Shown: one piece after another, positions 20,255 through 30,985 of the stretch
How positions within the stretch are numbered: position 1 is the first letter of the stretch
How the letters are laid out: every line of letters begins with the position of its first letter
Origin: Nannobrachium achirus
Lineage: Eukaryota > Chordata > Actinopteri > Myctophiformes > Myctophidae
DNA: 64,000 bases
NCBI GenBank assembly: GCA_963921795.1
Contig: OY997654.1
Span: forward strand, 878,867 to 942,866
Direction of reading: 5' to 3'
Translations under genes and position numbers: made by a program
Notes under the pieces: model-generated
The model's input: only the letters and a program-made list of their open reading frames with translations
Database searches by the model: none
What the model was told of the DNA's origin: nothing

Positions 20255-21109
20255 TAGCCTGGCGTTGCTCATACTAATTCCTCACTGCGTGTCGGATATT
20301 AGTCTGGACTCGGGAGCAGAATTTTCATTTCCAAGGGGTGGTTTAAAAAAATGTTAAGTTGACTTGCTCTTAATTGCTCCCTCTGAACTTCAAAGGGCTT
20401 GTGAGCTGCTGTAATTGATTGAGCCATACAAGTGTCAATAGCTCGTTAGTCACTGAAAGCATCAAAGACTTAGCCTCGCGTAGCCAGGCTTACTCATCTG
20501 CGAAGAGAAAAGCCTGGTGACAATAGAAGGCAGAAGACGTGAAGAGGGGGGGGGCTGAATTTTCCCGGAAGCTGTATTTTTGTCACAGTGCGGTGTTCCT
20601 GCAAACGTATTCCCTGCACGAAAAAAGCTGGTCTACGTCTCCTGCTCCGTCGGTTACGCTCGCAATAAACAATATACAAACAAAAACATTGATTCAAGCA
20701 ATGTTACACCTATTCAGAGTGAGTTAAGAGCTACAATCTATTTTAGTTTTTTCGCTGGGGAATGTAAACAGACCCGCATCGCATGACGTAACTTCCGTTA
20801 ACCGCAGCACTTCCGTCACACACTTCAAGCCCTATTGTCAACAGGGTGTCAAAGACTACAATCTGTTTGATGTCTGTAATAAGAGTGGAGGGGGGAATGT
20901 GTGTGAATACACACTGACTCGCCTGATTGGCTGAATGGTTTTGAACCAGGCCACCTCCCACCACGTGCCCCAAGCCTACAGCCCTGATTGGCTCGCCCTT
21001 TCTGAGGGCTGGTGGAAAAAGCTTATTTAATGTGAATTGCCAGACTACACAACACCACCACTACCAACAGGGGGTGGTGTTGTGCAGTCTGGTTTATTAA
21101 CCAGGCTAG
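20255..21109. mobile_element. 855-bp transposon nested in F copy 2, 7-8 bp TSD
   Basis: GATATGGC (20247-20254) and GATATGGC (21110-21117) flank TAGCCTGG at the left and CCAGGCTAG at the right. Counting the C as part of the end gives CTAGCCTGG inverted ends and a 7-bp duplication. A related CGTAGCCAGGC motif lies inside at 20477. No transposase frame. A 7/8-bp duplication suits hAT or P superfamilies; not resolved. Confidence 0.85.
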
Positions 21110-21458
21110 GATATGGCAGCCTGGAACGGTAGTTCAAGTGCAGCTAAACTTGGCATGTTATTAAACGTTCCACAATTAACAATAATGCATTGCACCTGTG
21201 CAGCTGACCTGCGGAACCTGGGATATATACCATTTTATCAAGATGGGGAGAATTAAAGTGTGGAGAATATAATTATAATACCTTGTTAAAGTGACCATTC
21301 TGTTAAATTTAGCATTTGTAGCTATTTGACTGTAATTTAACAACATAATAACCAGCACAGATAGACAAAGAGACATTCATGGATTTATATTTAAAAGTAA
21401 CCCAGGGTATGGCAACTGCATACCCCTGCCATACCCAATTGACGCCCCTGGTTCAGGT

Positions 21459-21960
21459 ATACTGTATTGTAATCCTGCTGACAAGGCCAGGAGGGTTAAC
21501 CACTTAAGCTCTATTTATTTCGTCATACCATGAACATATCAGATATACAAGCTCACAATGCCTCACACCACGGCACATTGTGACATTGTGGATGTGGGGG
21601 TTTTGCTATTTTCTAAACATTATATATTTTAAACAGTCCATAGACCCAAATAGTGAAAGTGAATGTGCCTGCATGCATCCATGCATGCAAGTGTCTGCGG
21701 TGGTGAAAACCCTACAAGTGGATCTACAAGCTCATTTGTGTCACATCGCTACTGTACTTGAGAACAGTACATGTACTTGAGTAAACATACTTAGTTAGTT
21801 TACACCACTGTGTGTGTGAGAGTGCATGTATGTTTGGGAAAATAATATCGCACATATACTACAACAGACATATATACAGTGCATTATTTCAGTGTAATGC
21901 CTTCAGTTTGAAGAGGCATACAGCACATTACATTACAATGAAGTGTGTTGGGAGTAGGGA
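21459..21960. other. Spacer with hairpin remnants and an element E tail
   Basis: Contains a degraded hairpin (21535-21613), a second left-arm scrap GGATCTACAAGCTCA (21720) and the last about 60 bases of an E element (GTACTTGAGTAAACATACTT, AGTTTACACCACTG, to 21809). Confidence 0.55.
21535..21613. repeat. Window-wide hairpin, degraded
   Basis: ATATCAGATATACAAGCTCA, ATGCCTCACACCACGGCAC, then a scrambled right arm ending TTTTGCTATTTTC. Confidence 0.65.
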
Positions 21961-22137
21961 CGTGTACTCAGGGGTGTCAATTGGGTATGGCAGGGGTATG
22001 CAGCTGCCATACCCTGGGTCCAGGGGGGAAAATAAAAGTTACTTTTAAATATAAATCCACAAATGTCTCTTTTTCTATCTGTGCTGGTTATTATGTTGTT
22101 AAATTACAGTAAAATAACTACAAATGGTTAACACAAT

Positions 22138-22734
22138 TGTTACCAAGGAATCAGACCTAATTAGGAAATATGATGTCATACTGTAGAATGACATCATATG
22201 ACATCATAATTAGTCCTATAAAGACTAGAATCACCACTAGTTAAGTGAAGTTCCTCAGAATAGGACTCCTAGATGTATATAGTAGAGCAGGAGCTCATAG
22301 TTAAGTTAAGTTAAGTTCAGAAGTATTATTATTATACTATTAGAACATACCAAGATAGAGGAGAAAGACTATTCCCTCAGGAAAGGCAAACTGGGACCCA
22401 TTAAGGCTAATTGACTTAGATCTCAATAGAGACGGATTAGAACCTATAAGGACCACTCACACCGACCTTTTAGGAGAATAGAACTGAAGTATACTGAAGA
22501 AGAGAGCTTATTGCTCATCGACTTAGAAGGACTAAGAGTCCATTGGAAAAGAATAGAATTAGGACCTACTTTGCAATAAAGTACAGAGCTCAAGGGTGTA
22601 GTAAACATTAGAGGCCCTGGGTCCGCCGATCTATCCTATCAAGGCAAGGTATTCAGGCAAAGTATAGGAAGAAGTTGAGATAGAACTTGCTATAGTGAAG
22701 TGATCACACTCAATCTTGATTACAACAATGCTCA
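22138..22734 (+). mobile_element. Solo LTR of an LTR retroelement (fossil)
   Basis: A 597-bp block starting TGTTACC and ending GATTACA (TG...CA), flanked by the 5-bp duplication ACAAT (22133-22137, 22735-22739). CCTATAAAGACTAG at about 22217 is TATA-box-like and GCAATAAAGTACAG at about 22573 is a polyadenylation-type signal, as expected of an LTR. No internal region is present. The family (Gypsy or retrovirus-like) was not determined. It is younger than the F element it sits in. Confidence 0.82.
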
Positions 22735-22987
22735 CTTTAACAAGGTATTATTATAATTATATTCTCCACACTTTTATTCTCCCCATCTTGACGAAATTGT
22801 ATATTCCCAGGTTCCGCAGGTCAGCTGCACAGGTTGCATTATTGTTAATTGTGGTACGTTTACTAACATGCCAAGTTTAGCTGCACTTGAACAACCGTTC
22901 CAGGCTGCCGCTGCCATATCCAGCCCAAGAAACCGTAGAAACGGGGGGGAAAAATAGAATGTACTTCTTAAAATAAATGTATCATGC

Positions 22988-23055
22988 CAAGGTATGGCAA
23001 CATGACTGGTGTCTTCGCGCGCGTGCAAGACACCAGTCATGTTGCCATACCATAG
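22988..23055. repeat. F-type hairpin
   Basis: AAGGTATGGCAACATGACTG, GTGTCTTCGCGCGCGTGCAA, then GACACCAGTCATGTTGCCAT. Short loop as in the 3799 copy. Confidence 0.92.
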
Positions 23056-23147
23056 CTTTTTCTGAACTGACGCCACTGCGTGTACTCAATCTGTTAGAGT
23101 TACTGTAGTTATTTACCATACAACACATACAGTATCAACTATGTGGC

Positions 23148-23222
23148 TAGCACACACACACGCGCGCACACAAACACAGACACACACACACACACACACA
23201 CGCGCACACAAACACAGACACA

Positions 23223-23290
<68 letters not shown>

Positions 23291-23295
23291 CACAG

Positions 23296-23378
<83 letters not shown>
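23148..23378. repeat. (CA)n microsatellite, about 230 bp
   Basis: Long CA array with CGCGCACACAAACACAGACA twice near its start and a CAGTCACAGTCA interruption at about 23287. Frames across it are poly-TH or poly-VC artefacts. Confidence 0.98.
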
Positions 23379-23379
<1 letters not shown>

Positions 23380-23605
23380 CGCCACCCGCTAACCTTATTA
23401 ACTCCTACTAGTGCCCGGATTAAGCCACTATGTTCAGCCCCACATGTGTCTGGTACGAACTGCTCATCCATTCACAATGCTTTATGACTGGGTACAACCC
23501 ACAGTCTCCCTCCACCAACCCCCTGGAAGGGGGGAACCTTTGCAAAACAAGAGTTCAGACTGAAGGGGACAGAGAGAGGCGGGACAGACAGGAGATGAGA
23601 GAGTG

Positions 23606-23607
<2 letters not shown>

Positions 23608-23677
<70 letters not shown>
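23608..23677. repeat. (GA)n microsatellite
   Basis: Uninterrupted GA run of about 70 bases. Confidence 0.98.
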
Positions 23678-23679
<2 letters not shown>

Positions 23680-23796
23680 AACACAGGGCAGGAGAGGGGG
23701 TGCACGATAGACAGACAGGGGCGTCACAAGGGGGGGGGGGGGGGAGTGGGACTGAGTTACTAGGGCCCAAGGTGGAGGGGCCTGTCTTTAGCTATT

Positions 23797-23879
23797 GAAA
23801 ATAGCAGATCTACAAGCTCACAGCACGGCACCGAGTGCCACGGTGCGAGCTTGTTGATATGCTATTTTTGAAAAGTCGT
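23797..23879. repeat. Window-wide hairpin, J variant
   Basis: GAAAATAGCAGATCTACAAG and GCTATTTTT ends, but with the centre CAGCACGGCACCGAGTGCCA. The right arm is worn (GAGCTTGTTGATAT). Confidence 0.88.
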
Positions 23880-24123
23880 GAAAATGTGTGCAAATCTTTG
23901 ATGTACTTTTTAAGCGAACATTTGTAACTCAAATTTTGCTTCTGGGGGGGTCCCTGGAACTAAATATTTTGAGAAGGGGGTCCGTGGCCAAATACATATC
24001 ATTTTGAGGGGTCCTTCACATTAAAACGTTTGAGCACCAACGACATAGAAACATAGGCTTTTCAAAAAACCTTGGAAGGATTTGAAATATTCAGACTCTG
24101 CATACAAATGTTCACGATTTTTC

Positions 24124-24196
24124 AAAAATAGCAGATCTACAAGCTCACAGCGCGGCACCGAGTGCCGCGCTGTGAGCTTGTATATCTGCTATTTTT
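24124..24196. repeat. Window-wide hairpin, J variant, near perfect
   Basis: AAAAATAGCAGATCTACAAG, CTCACAGCGCGGCACCGAGT, GCCGCGCTGTGAGCTTGTAT. CAGCGCGGCAC pairs with GTGCCGCGCTG, replacing the usual CAACGCCTCGC/GCGAGGCGTTG. Confidence 0.94.
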
Positions 24197-24273
24197 CAAT
24201 AGTTAAAGCACAAAATGTGAGTGAATCCTTGTACCCAGGGCCCAGAATTTGGTGCGACACCCCTGTAGACAGA

Positions 24274-25010
24274 AGTTGGTTAGAAGAGGCTGAGGATGAA
24301 CAGGAAATCGGGGGAGGAATTGGGGGCGTAAAATGCTTACATTTTCACCTGTAAATACATTTGTGGGCGTGTCTACAGGCACCAAAGTACCCTGCCGAGT
24401 GGCCTGTCTGCCACGCCACTGGGGTTCGGGTCGGGTGCATTTCACTTTAACTGTTATGTACCGAGAATATGACTTGGTGGTGGGTGGCGTGGACAACATT
24501 TAAGTTACAGTAACAACATGAATAGACATTTCCCAGCAGACCAGGAGAATGTAGGGGGGGATATCAATTAGTAGCTACTCCTGTGAAAAATTGGGTGTGT
24601 TCCCTTCAGTCTGCAGTCGCTGAAGTGATGCAGTTATTCGACTGTAGGTTTCATGATTAATGGTCACTCTGTTTTCACTTTAGTTAGAGAAGAAGTTAAC
24701 CCCTCCTTTCTTTATTTATTTTTTCCTCTTTACTGTTTCTACTCATACATTTCTTAACTACTTTTTATATATATTTTTTTGTTATATTGTATTATTACTA
24801 TTATTATTACTACTCTGATTGTTTAAAAAGGAAAAAAAAGAAACTCTTGTATGATACACTGTTAAACAAGACCTTTATATTCAAATATGTGTATACATTT
24901 TTAGTGGTCATGTTACATGTCTTGTGACTTGTGGCTTGTATGTGTCGGAACAATAAAAACTGTAAAAGAGAAGAATTTAACTTCACGTTTCTCTTGTTCC
25001 AAATAATGTT
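24274..25010. other. No recognised feature
   Basis: AT-rich second half (24690-24900). No terminal repeats or coding signal supported. Confidence 0.4.
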
Positions 25011-25014
25011 TAAA

Positions 25015-25728
25015 TAAATGTTTTACGGCCCGGGCCACCGGCCTGGTGGGCCGGGCACCCTCGGCTGCAATGCCAGCCCGACAGCGTGTCGCGGGTTCGA
25101 GTCCCGTGCCGACGACCTTTGCTGCGTGTCGCTCCCATAGACTGTAAAAGAAAATATGGACGAAGCGAAGCCATTGGTCTCTATGCTGCGAAAATGAAGT
25201 TTTTTTTGTCCCTTGTATGGGTGTCGCCATCATTGTTTGAATGGTACCCCAGGAATCATAAGGAATGCTATTGGCTGCCAACGGTCACATGCAACCGCAG
25301 GGATACATGGGAGAATGTGGTCGGAGCCTCCCGAAATAAAGCACACGAAGAAGAACACAGCCGGCTGGTATCAGTTTAGTCGGTCACGCCCCCCACAACT
25401 TTATCATCAATTTTAACATAAATGGGACCATATTTGCACAAAACGCATATCATGGTGATGGGAGTTTTTCACTAGCGACAGGAACCATAAAGTATTTATG
25501 ACAACGTTTATTAAGGTTAGAAAATCAAAGGGGAAAACGAATAGGGTCCAATGTAGACACATTCTCGGGTACCTCGCGGGGGGAAACAGCGCAACTAGCG
25601 GCCAAACATAGGACGTTTTAGTTCCCTATTGGATTTGTTTTAAATCGGCGGAACTATGCCCCTGGTCACTCCCCATCTCTCTCCCCATTTCCTGTCAGTC
25701 TACTGTCCTATCAAATAAAGGCATAGCT
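25015..25728 (+). repeat. tRNA-derived SINE interrupted by a K-related insertion
   Basis: Head to about 25136: B box GGGTTCGAGTCC (25090-25101) and GACCTTTGCTGCGTGTCGCT. The tail resumes at about 25666: CCCCATCTCTCTCCCCATTT, CCTGTCAGTCTACTGTCCTA, AATAAAGGCAT. A reversed relative of this SINE lies at 46940-47055. The insert between is 25137-25665. Confidence 0.75.
25137..25665 (-). mobile_element. Insertion inside the SINE, related to the interior of element K
   Basis: CATAGACTGTAAAAGAAAAT, GGACGAAGCGAAGCCATTGG, TTGGCTGCCAACGGTCACAT and ACTAGCGGCCAA match the K interior (12090-12465) in reverse. TCGCTCCC before and TCACTCCC after could be its target duplication. The ends are not inverted repeats, so its class is unclear. 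Confidence 0.65.
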
Positions 25729-26895
25729 TTACAACGATTTCAGAGGGAAGTATCTGGTTGTGTTGGTATGTGGGAGCACACATATTGTTTGACCCAAAAT
25801 CCAATCCATTGCCATTTTGAAACATTTCGGTCCACCACGGATTGTCAACTTGGACGCTGTGCGAGGCCATCAGCCAGCTTGCTTGGGCGGCATGGGCACA
25901 ACTAGTATTTATTTTCATTTTTATCTGTACATTTCTATCCCCATCTGATGGTAAATCTCTACATTTCCTGGGAACTGTAGACATTTGCTGGTCTGTTGGG
26001 AGGGTATGTACTGTATTTCAGCAACCAGAGGAGTACACAATCACTGACAACCACTTCTATTGTGTGTATTTCTTTCATTGCGTAACACTGGGCTGCAATT
26101 TCACTTTCAAGTGTTCTGTTTTGAAACAGAGCTCAAGGTTAAGGTTATGTACAAAGGTTGCTGCAATGTCCTTGCTATTGTTGTGCAGAATTCAACTTTT
26201 TATGCAATTTCTGGCTTTGAAATAACACAGTGGAACGGGATAGCTTCAAATCACTGTGTGCTGTGAAAATACAGACATGATATAACAAGAGAAGTTACAG
26301 TACTGGAATTTACCAATAGACGTTTGTAGGGAATTCTGTCAAAGTGGGTCATCTCCACACTATAAGCTACATCTTGAAGCAAGCTATTGAGCAGCGGGCC
26401 AGTTTCACATGTGAACGTGAAACACATTCAGTGAACAAAATGTTCCCAGGAGAATATACTCCCCGCCCATTTTGTCCAGTTCTAAGTTCTATGCCAGCTG
26501 GGCCACAGGCTCCCCGGCCATCACAGGCTCATACAGAACCAACAAAGTCTTACAGGTCAATGACCAGCCAAATGCTTGATTGACACAGAAGAAAACACAG
26601 TTAGATGACCTACTTTTTATTAATCTGAACCAGGAGATGTACTGCATGGTGAAACACTGTTATGACCAAGCGAAAGCCCAGGCTATGACCCAGATTGTAT
26701 ACAAAACACTAAGGGCAGTGTTCCCAGTTCCATATCAGTACGCTGTTAAATCAAGGTCAGTGCCATAAATTTGGGTTTAGTGATCTGATTATTCATCCTC
26801 TGTAGTTTCATCTATTAGTTGCGGGTGAGTTTGATTTGTGAGATGTGTCAAAGACTAAAAAGTAAATGCCCAATATGGCAAATACAAGAAGAAAG
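25729..26895. other. No recognised feature
   Basis: More than a kilobase without hairpins or terminal repeats. Open frames up to 127 codons (25842 on plus, 25700 on minus) overlap each other and show no recognisable domain. Possibly low-copy host DNA. Confidence 0.4.
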
Positions 26896-26904
26896 AATGC
26901 GTAT

Positions 26905-26954
26905 GCACGCGCGCATGCACGCGCGCACGCACGAACGTACGCACGCACGCGCGC

Positions 26955-27050
<96 letters not shown>
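26905..27050. repeat. (CGCA)n/(CA)n microsatellite
   Basis: GCACGCACGCGCGCGC type lead-in to 26972, then CA to 27050. Confidence 0.97.
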
Positions 27051-27053
<3 letters not shown>

Positions 27054-27732
27054 TTCAGTTTAATACTTTTCCTGACTTATCATGTGTACACCCAATTAGA
27101 CCCATACATAAATGACAGTATAACTTAACCACTTCAAACGAACTGTTTCATAATCATTATCAATGCCTTGCAGTCAACAGGTGCATTGGATTCAAACGTT
27201 GCCCTGTTGTGTGTAGGTGTAATATTGCAGGCTCTTTGCAAGTTTGGTAAAGGTTGCGTAACATCCTCCAAGGTGGAAAAACAAATGACAAACTAACAGC
27301 TGGAGAGTGAGGGAAAGAAATTGCCAACACACTCATAGCCTGCCAGAAGAGTTCAATGGTAGGTGAGAACAACGTTGGGTTTTGTAATTGCAGAATGTTT
27401 TGCAAGGTTTCGATGTATGGGTTTATGTGTAGGGCATATATTTTTAAGGAGGTATGGTTGTGTAAGGCCACGACTATCAATTACATTTTCGATTAATTAC
27501 AAAATAGAGATTGAGAATGTTTTTCATACATCTTTTGATTTGATTTATTTGAAAAAGCAATAAAAAACACATGGTTATTGCAATTTGAGGATGTCACAAG
27601 AATGTCCTGATACTTATTTCCATTGAGGTCCTCTAACACTTAGCAGTTAATAAGTTAAAATACAAATAAATCACAATACAAAACACATGGCATATACAGT
27701 ACATATATAACAACAAGTGCTCCCTTATCATT
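27051..27732. other. No recognised feature
   Basis: Spacer. A 106-codon minus-strand frame at 27160 has no recognisable domain. Confidence 0.4.
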
Positions 27733-27740
27733 CCCTAAAC

Positions 27741-28178
27741 CAGTGGTTCTCAACCTGTGGGTCGGGACCCCCAAGGGGGTCCCCAAATTATGTTGGGGGG
27801 TCCCCAGATGATTAACTTAATGTGCAACACTGTTTTCTCACTCGACAGTAAACAAACCAACATAAAGTTTAAGTGTATATATAGGGTATCTGCACATTTC
27901 TTAAAAAATTTAAGGACTTTAATAGCTCTGAAATGACAAATTAAACATTGGCCAAATTGTCAAATATTAGAGGCAGAAATTGTGAAAATAGCCGATCTAC
28001 ATGCTCACAACGCCTCGCAGCGCGAGGCGTTGTGAGCATGTAGATTGGCTATTTTCACAATAGAACCATGTTGTACAAAATATAATGCCTCAACTCTTAG
28101 AGCTCGTCAGGGTGGGGGGTCCCCAGTTAAAATATTATTATTTTGGGGGTCGCGGCCTGAAAAGGTTGAGGACCACTG
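27741..28178 (-). mobile_element. hAT-type element D copy, 8-bp TSD
   Basis: CAGTGGTTCTCAACCTGTGG to GGTTGAGGACCACTG. Duplication CCCTAAAC at 27733-27740 and 28179-28186. Carries the best D-variant hairpin (27980-28060). Non-coding. Confidence 0.96.
27980..28060. repeat. Window-wide hairpin, D/G variant, near perfect
   Basis: ATTGTGAAAATAGCCGATCT, ACATGCTCACAACGCCTCGC, AG loop, then the reverse complement with one mismatch. The D/G-specific pair is ACATGCTC/GAGCATGT. Confidence 0.96.
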
Positions 28179-28186
28179 CCCTAAAC

Positions 28187-28568
28187 GAATGAGCCTCTAT
28201 AGATGAACCTTTTGTCAGCTGCTTAAAAAACATCAGATTGGTTGTCAGCGAAATTCAACAAATCGACTGACCACTTAGGTGTTACTATAGGATATACTTT
28301 GTCATATAATGGAGTTGTGTCAAAATTGTGAAAGCTCTATTATAGTCAGGTTGTGCTTCTGCTATTTTAACTATTTTAGATGTTTTTAACTTGTCAACAA
28401 TTATCAGATGCCCCAAATAAGGTTTGATTATTTATTGATTTTATTAAATGATGCAGAGATAGGCGAACCTACAGTAGGAATAGGAGGGTGCATGTATGCA
28501 TGCATATGCATCTCTATGTGCATATATACTGTATGTTTCATTAACCTAAGGTGAGAGCCGGTAAGGAA
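28187..28568. other. No recognised feature
   Basis: AT-rich spacer; ATGCATGCATATGCATC simple sequence near 28494-28512. Confidence 0.4.
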
Positions 28569-28658
28569 AGTAGAGCCAGTGGTGGAAAAAGTACTCAAAT
28601 GTTTTACTAATATAAAGTATTGATACTTCAATGTAGAAATACGTAGTTTCTAGTATAA

Positions 28659-28838
28659 GGGTGCCCTCACACCAAAATACCTATGAGAGTGGAATCCGCG
28701 TTTCGCCTATGCATTTCAATGATAAGGGAGCGTTTTTTGCAGAAATCCTCTGCTGGTATGAAACCGCTTCATTCTCATTGAAATGCATTGGTGGAACGCG
28801 GATTCCACTCTCATAGGTACTTTGGTGTGAGGGCACCC
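28659..28838. mobile_element. Harbinger-like MITE M, first of three in tandem
   Basis: GGGTGCCCTCACACC to GGTGTGAGGGCACCC, TAA before (28656-28658) and after (28839-28841). Long GTATGAGAG/CTCTCATAG variant. Confidence 0.93.
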
Positions 28839-28841
28839 TAA

Positions 28842-29003
28842 GGGTGCCCTCACACCAAAAGAGTGGAATCCGAGTGGAATCCGCCAATGCATTTCAATGA
28901 GAATGTAGCGTTTTTTGCAGAAATCCTCTACTAGCAAAAAACACTCCATTCTTATTGAAACGTATTGGCGGATTCCACTCTAGGTATTTTGGTGTGAGGG
29001 CAC
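28842..29003. mobile_element. Harbinger-like MITE M, second of three
   Basis: Begins straight after the shared TAA with GGGTGCCCTCACACC. Short variant (GAGTGGAATCCGCCAATGCA). Its right end fuses into the next copy at GGGCAC|TCACACC without an intact TAA. Confidence 0.88.
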
Positions 29004-29175
29004 TCACACCAAAATACCTATGAGAGTCGAATCCGTGTTCCGCCAATGCATTTCAATGATAAGGGAGCATTTTTTGCAGAAATCCTCTGCTGGCATGAAA
29101 CCGCTTCACTCTCATTGAAATGCATTGCCGGAACGCGGATTCCACTCTCATAGGTATTTTGGTGTGAGGGCACCC
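29004..29175. mobile_element. Harbinger-like MITE M, third of three
   Basis: Starts inside the terminal repeat (TCACACCAAAATACC) and ends GGTGTGAGGGCACCC, followed by TAA (29176-29178). Long variant. Confidence 0.88.
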
Positions 29176-29319
29176 TAAGTCCGGAATTCAACATTTACTC
29201 TATGAGTAAAAATACAAAAAAGTATTGGTATAAAAATGTACTTAAAGAGCAAAAGCAGAAAGTACTAATTTTGCAGAATTTCACCATTTCACAAGTTTTC
29301 AAATGTATAAAAATCCTAT

Positions 29320-29399
29320 GAAAATAGCAGATCTACAAGCTCACAATGCGTCGCATCGCGATGCATTGTGAGCTTGTAAAGTTGTAGACAGCTATTTTC
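29320..29399. repeat. Window-wide hairpin, E variant
   Basis: GAAAATAGCAGATCTACAAG, CTCACAATGCGTCGCATCGC, GATGCATTGTGAGCTTGTAA. AATGCGTCGC/GCGATGCATT is a further matched arm change. A short insertion, AAGTTGTAGACA, spoils the outer right arm. Confidence 0.92.
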
Positions 29400-29619
29400 A
29401 AATGTCCGAAATGGGTTGCAGTGGGTAATGTATGATTTGTAGTAATAATCAAAACCTACAAACTAGTCACTAAAGTTTTCAGTTAAATGCAGTGGAGTAA
29501 AAGTACAATATTTGCATCCGAGATGTAGTGGAGTAGAAATGTAATGGAAATAGGAAATACTCAAGTAAAGTACAAATACATCAACATTGTACTTACAGTA
29601 AGTAGGCCTACAGCACTAA

Positions 29620-29700
29620 GTATCCAATCCAATCCAATCCACTTTATTTATATAGCACATTTTAAAAACAGAGTTTACAAAGTGCTGTACAGAGAATCAC
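29620..29700 (-). repeat. LINE/SINE-type 3' tail with (GATTG)n
   Basis: On the minus strand: GTACAGCACTTTGTAAACTC, TGTGCTATATAAATAAAGTG, then GATTG repeats (to 29622). The CAGCACTTTG-TATATAAATAAAG form is typical of fish L2-like 3' ends. It interrupts element E between TACAG and its terminus. Confidence 0.65.
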
Positions 29701-29990
29701 GGCTAAATACACAAAGGCTAAGATACAAAAAAAAAGCAACAAAACAAAAGTAAATGTACTTAGTTACTTTCCACTACTGAGTAGAGCCAAGACAGAGGTA
29801 ATCCTAAGGCAGTGCCATTTATGTTCTATTCCTGTATGGCTGCAATATGTCCATTGATACTATATGTGAGGTAATCATGAAGTCAGATGGAATTCCATGG
29901 AACATTATGTGCCATGGGCAACTCGCTATTTTACAGTGGTCTGTGAGGGGCCATATACGCAAATGTTTTTCATATACTGTAATTTTCTCG

Positions 29991-29994
<4 letters not shown>

Positions 29995-30027
<33 letters not shown>

Positions 30028-30046
30028 CGTGCGTGCGTGTGTGCAT

Positions 30047-30119
<73 letters not shown>
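29995..30119. repeat. (GT)n microsatellite with GCGT interruptions
   Basis: GT runs divided by GCGTGCGTGCGTGCGT and ending in GCGCGCGT. Confidence 0.97.
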
Positions 30120-30525
30120 CAAAGAAATTATGCTGCTGCCTCTTTTGATTATTGTAGCAGAGTACTGTTAACACAATTCAGCATATGGCCATGTGCCCTT
30201 TCCATGAAATATGCATATATGGGTGCTTAAGGGAAATGTGGTCGCATTTAATATAGGTAAATGAAAGGAAAACTAACCCTGGTTTAGTGGAACTAGACTT
30301 AAGGAGGCTACGTCACGAAACTATATAATCTTTTAATACAGAGTTTTCATTGAGCTAGTGTGGTCTATCACTCCAAGGAGTTTTAACATAATTTATTTTC
30401 ATGGAAGGAATTGAAACCTCAACAAGCGCTCATATGTCATATTGTCAAACATGTTTCTACAAGGTGTGTGCTGTTTTACAGCACAGTACAATACTAGAAC
30501 ATGGACTTAACTGGATGCTAACTGT
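30120..30525. other. No recognised feature
   Basis: Spacer with no repeat ends or convincing frame. Confidence 0.4.
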
Positions 30526-30532
30526 CTAAACC

Positions 30533-30680
30533 AGTGTTTCTCAAATGGGGATACGTGTACCCCTAGGGGTATACAGAGGTACTACAGGGGATACTTGGAA
30601 AATGAAAACATGTATTTTACTGTTATGTTTAATGATAAAACATTGACATATGTATGTGAATGTGCTGCTCTGAAAAGCTT
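30533..30680. mobile_element. hAT-like element, left part
   Basis: CAGTGTTTCTCAAATGGGGA, TACGTGTACCCCTAGGGGTA, GAGGTACTACAGGGG is the usual start of a fish hAT family. The matching right end was not seen before 30985. Confidence 0.55.
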
Positions 30681-30983
30681 TAAACCAAAATAAGTACAAA
30701 TTTTGACTAGGACGACTGAATAGTTGACTAGTTACTGAATAGAAAACAATAGGCTACTTTTATTTTCTATGAGAGTGCAAATGGAAGGGCTCGTACACTC
30801 TGGGTAGCCTAAAATGTCTGATTTGAAAGTTTTGCTTCACGGCTCAAAACCTCTCTCGGGTGTCAAGAGGTTATAATGCATGTTTCTGTGCATGATGTCA
30901 GAGAACATTCTGACTTACATTCATGTAGGTCGTGCATGCACCGTCCAAAACTCTTGAGGATGTGAGCTTCTCCCCAACCAGGA
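30681..30983. other. No recognised feature
   Basis: Possibly the body of the preceding hAT-like element; nothing further recognised. Confidence 0.35.
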
Positions 30984-30985
30984 TA

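Larger units (their letters stand above)
20069..21450 (-). mobile_element. hAT-type element F copy 2, with an 855-bp nested element
   Basis: CAGGGGCGTCAGTTCAG to CCAATTGACGCCCCTG, flanked by the 8-bp duplication GTTCAGGT (20061-20068, 21451-21458). Interrupted at 20255-21109. The F-type hairpin is at 20091-20174. Confidence 0.95.
21969..23078 (+). mobile_element. hAT-type element F copy 3, carrying a solo LTR
   Basis: CAGGGGTGTCAATTGGG to GAACTGACGCCACTG. The 8-bp duplication CGTGTACT lies at 21961-21968 and 23079-23086. The solo LTR occupies 22138-22734; F-type hairpin at 22988-23055. Confidence 0.95.
23716..24265 (+). mobile_element. hAT-type element J copy 1, 8-bp TSD, two hairpins
   Basis: CAGGGGCGTCACAAGG to GGTGCGACACCCCTG, duplication TAGACAGA (23708-23715, 24266-24273). 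Non-coding. Carries hairpins at 23797-23879 and 24124-24196. Confidence 0.95.
28577..29779 (+). mobile_element. hAT-type element E copy 4, with three tandem M MITEs
   Basis: CAGTGGTGGAAAAAGTAC to TTACTTTCCACTACTG. Duplication AGTAGAGC at 28569-28576 and 29780-29787. Three M copies occupy 28659-29175, a hairpin 29320-29399 and a LINE/SINE tail 29620-29700. Confidence 0.95.

Noticed and set aside
25060-25110. Functional tRNA gene
   Set aside because: There is a B box but no full cloverleaf, and the sequence continues into a SINE body and tail. The same applies to the tRNA-like heads at 70, 4985, 18693 and 59962.
25842-26225. 127-codon plus-strand frame as a gene
   Set aside because: No recognisable domain, no splice or promoter context, and overlapping minus-strand frames of similar size.
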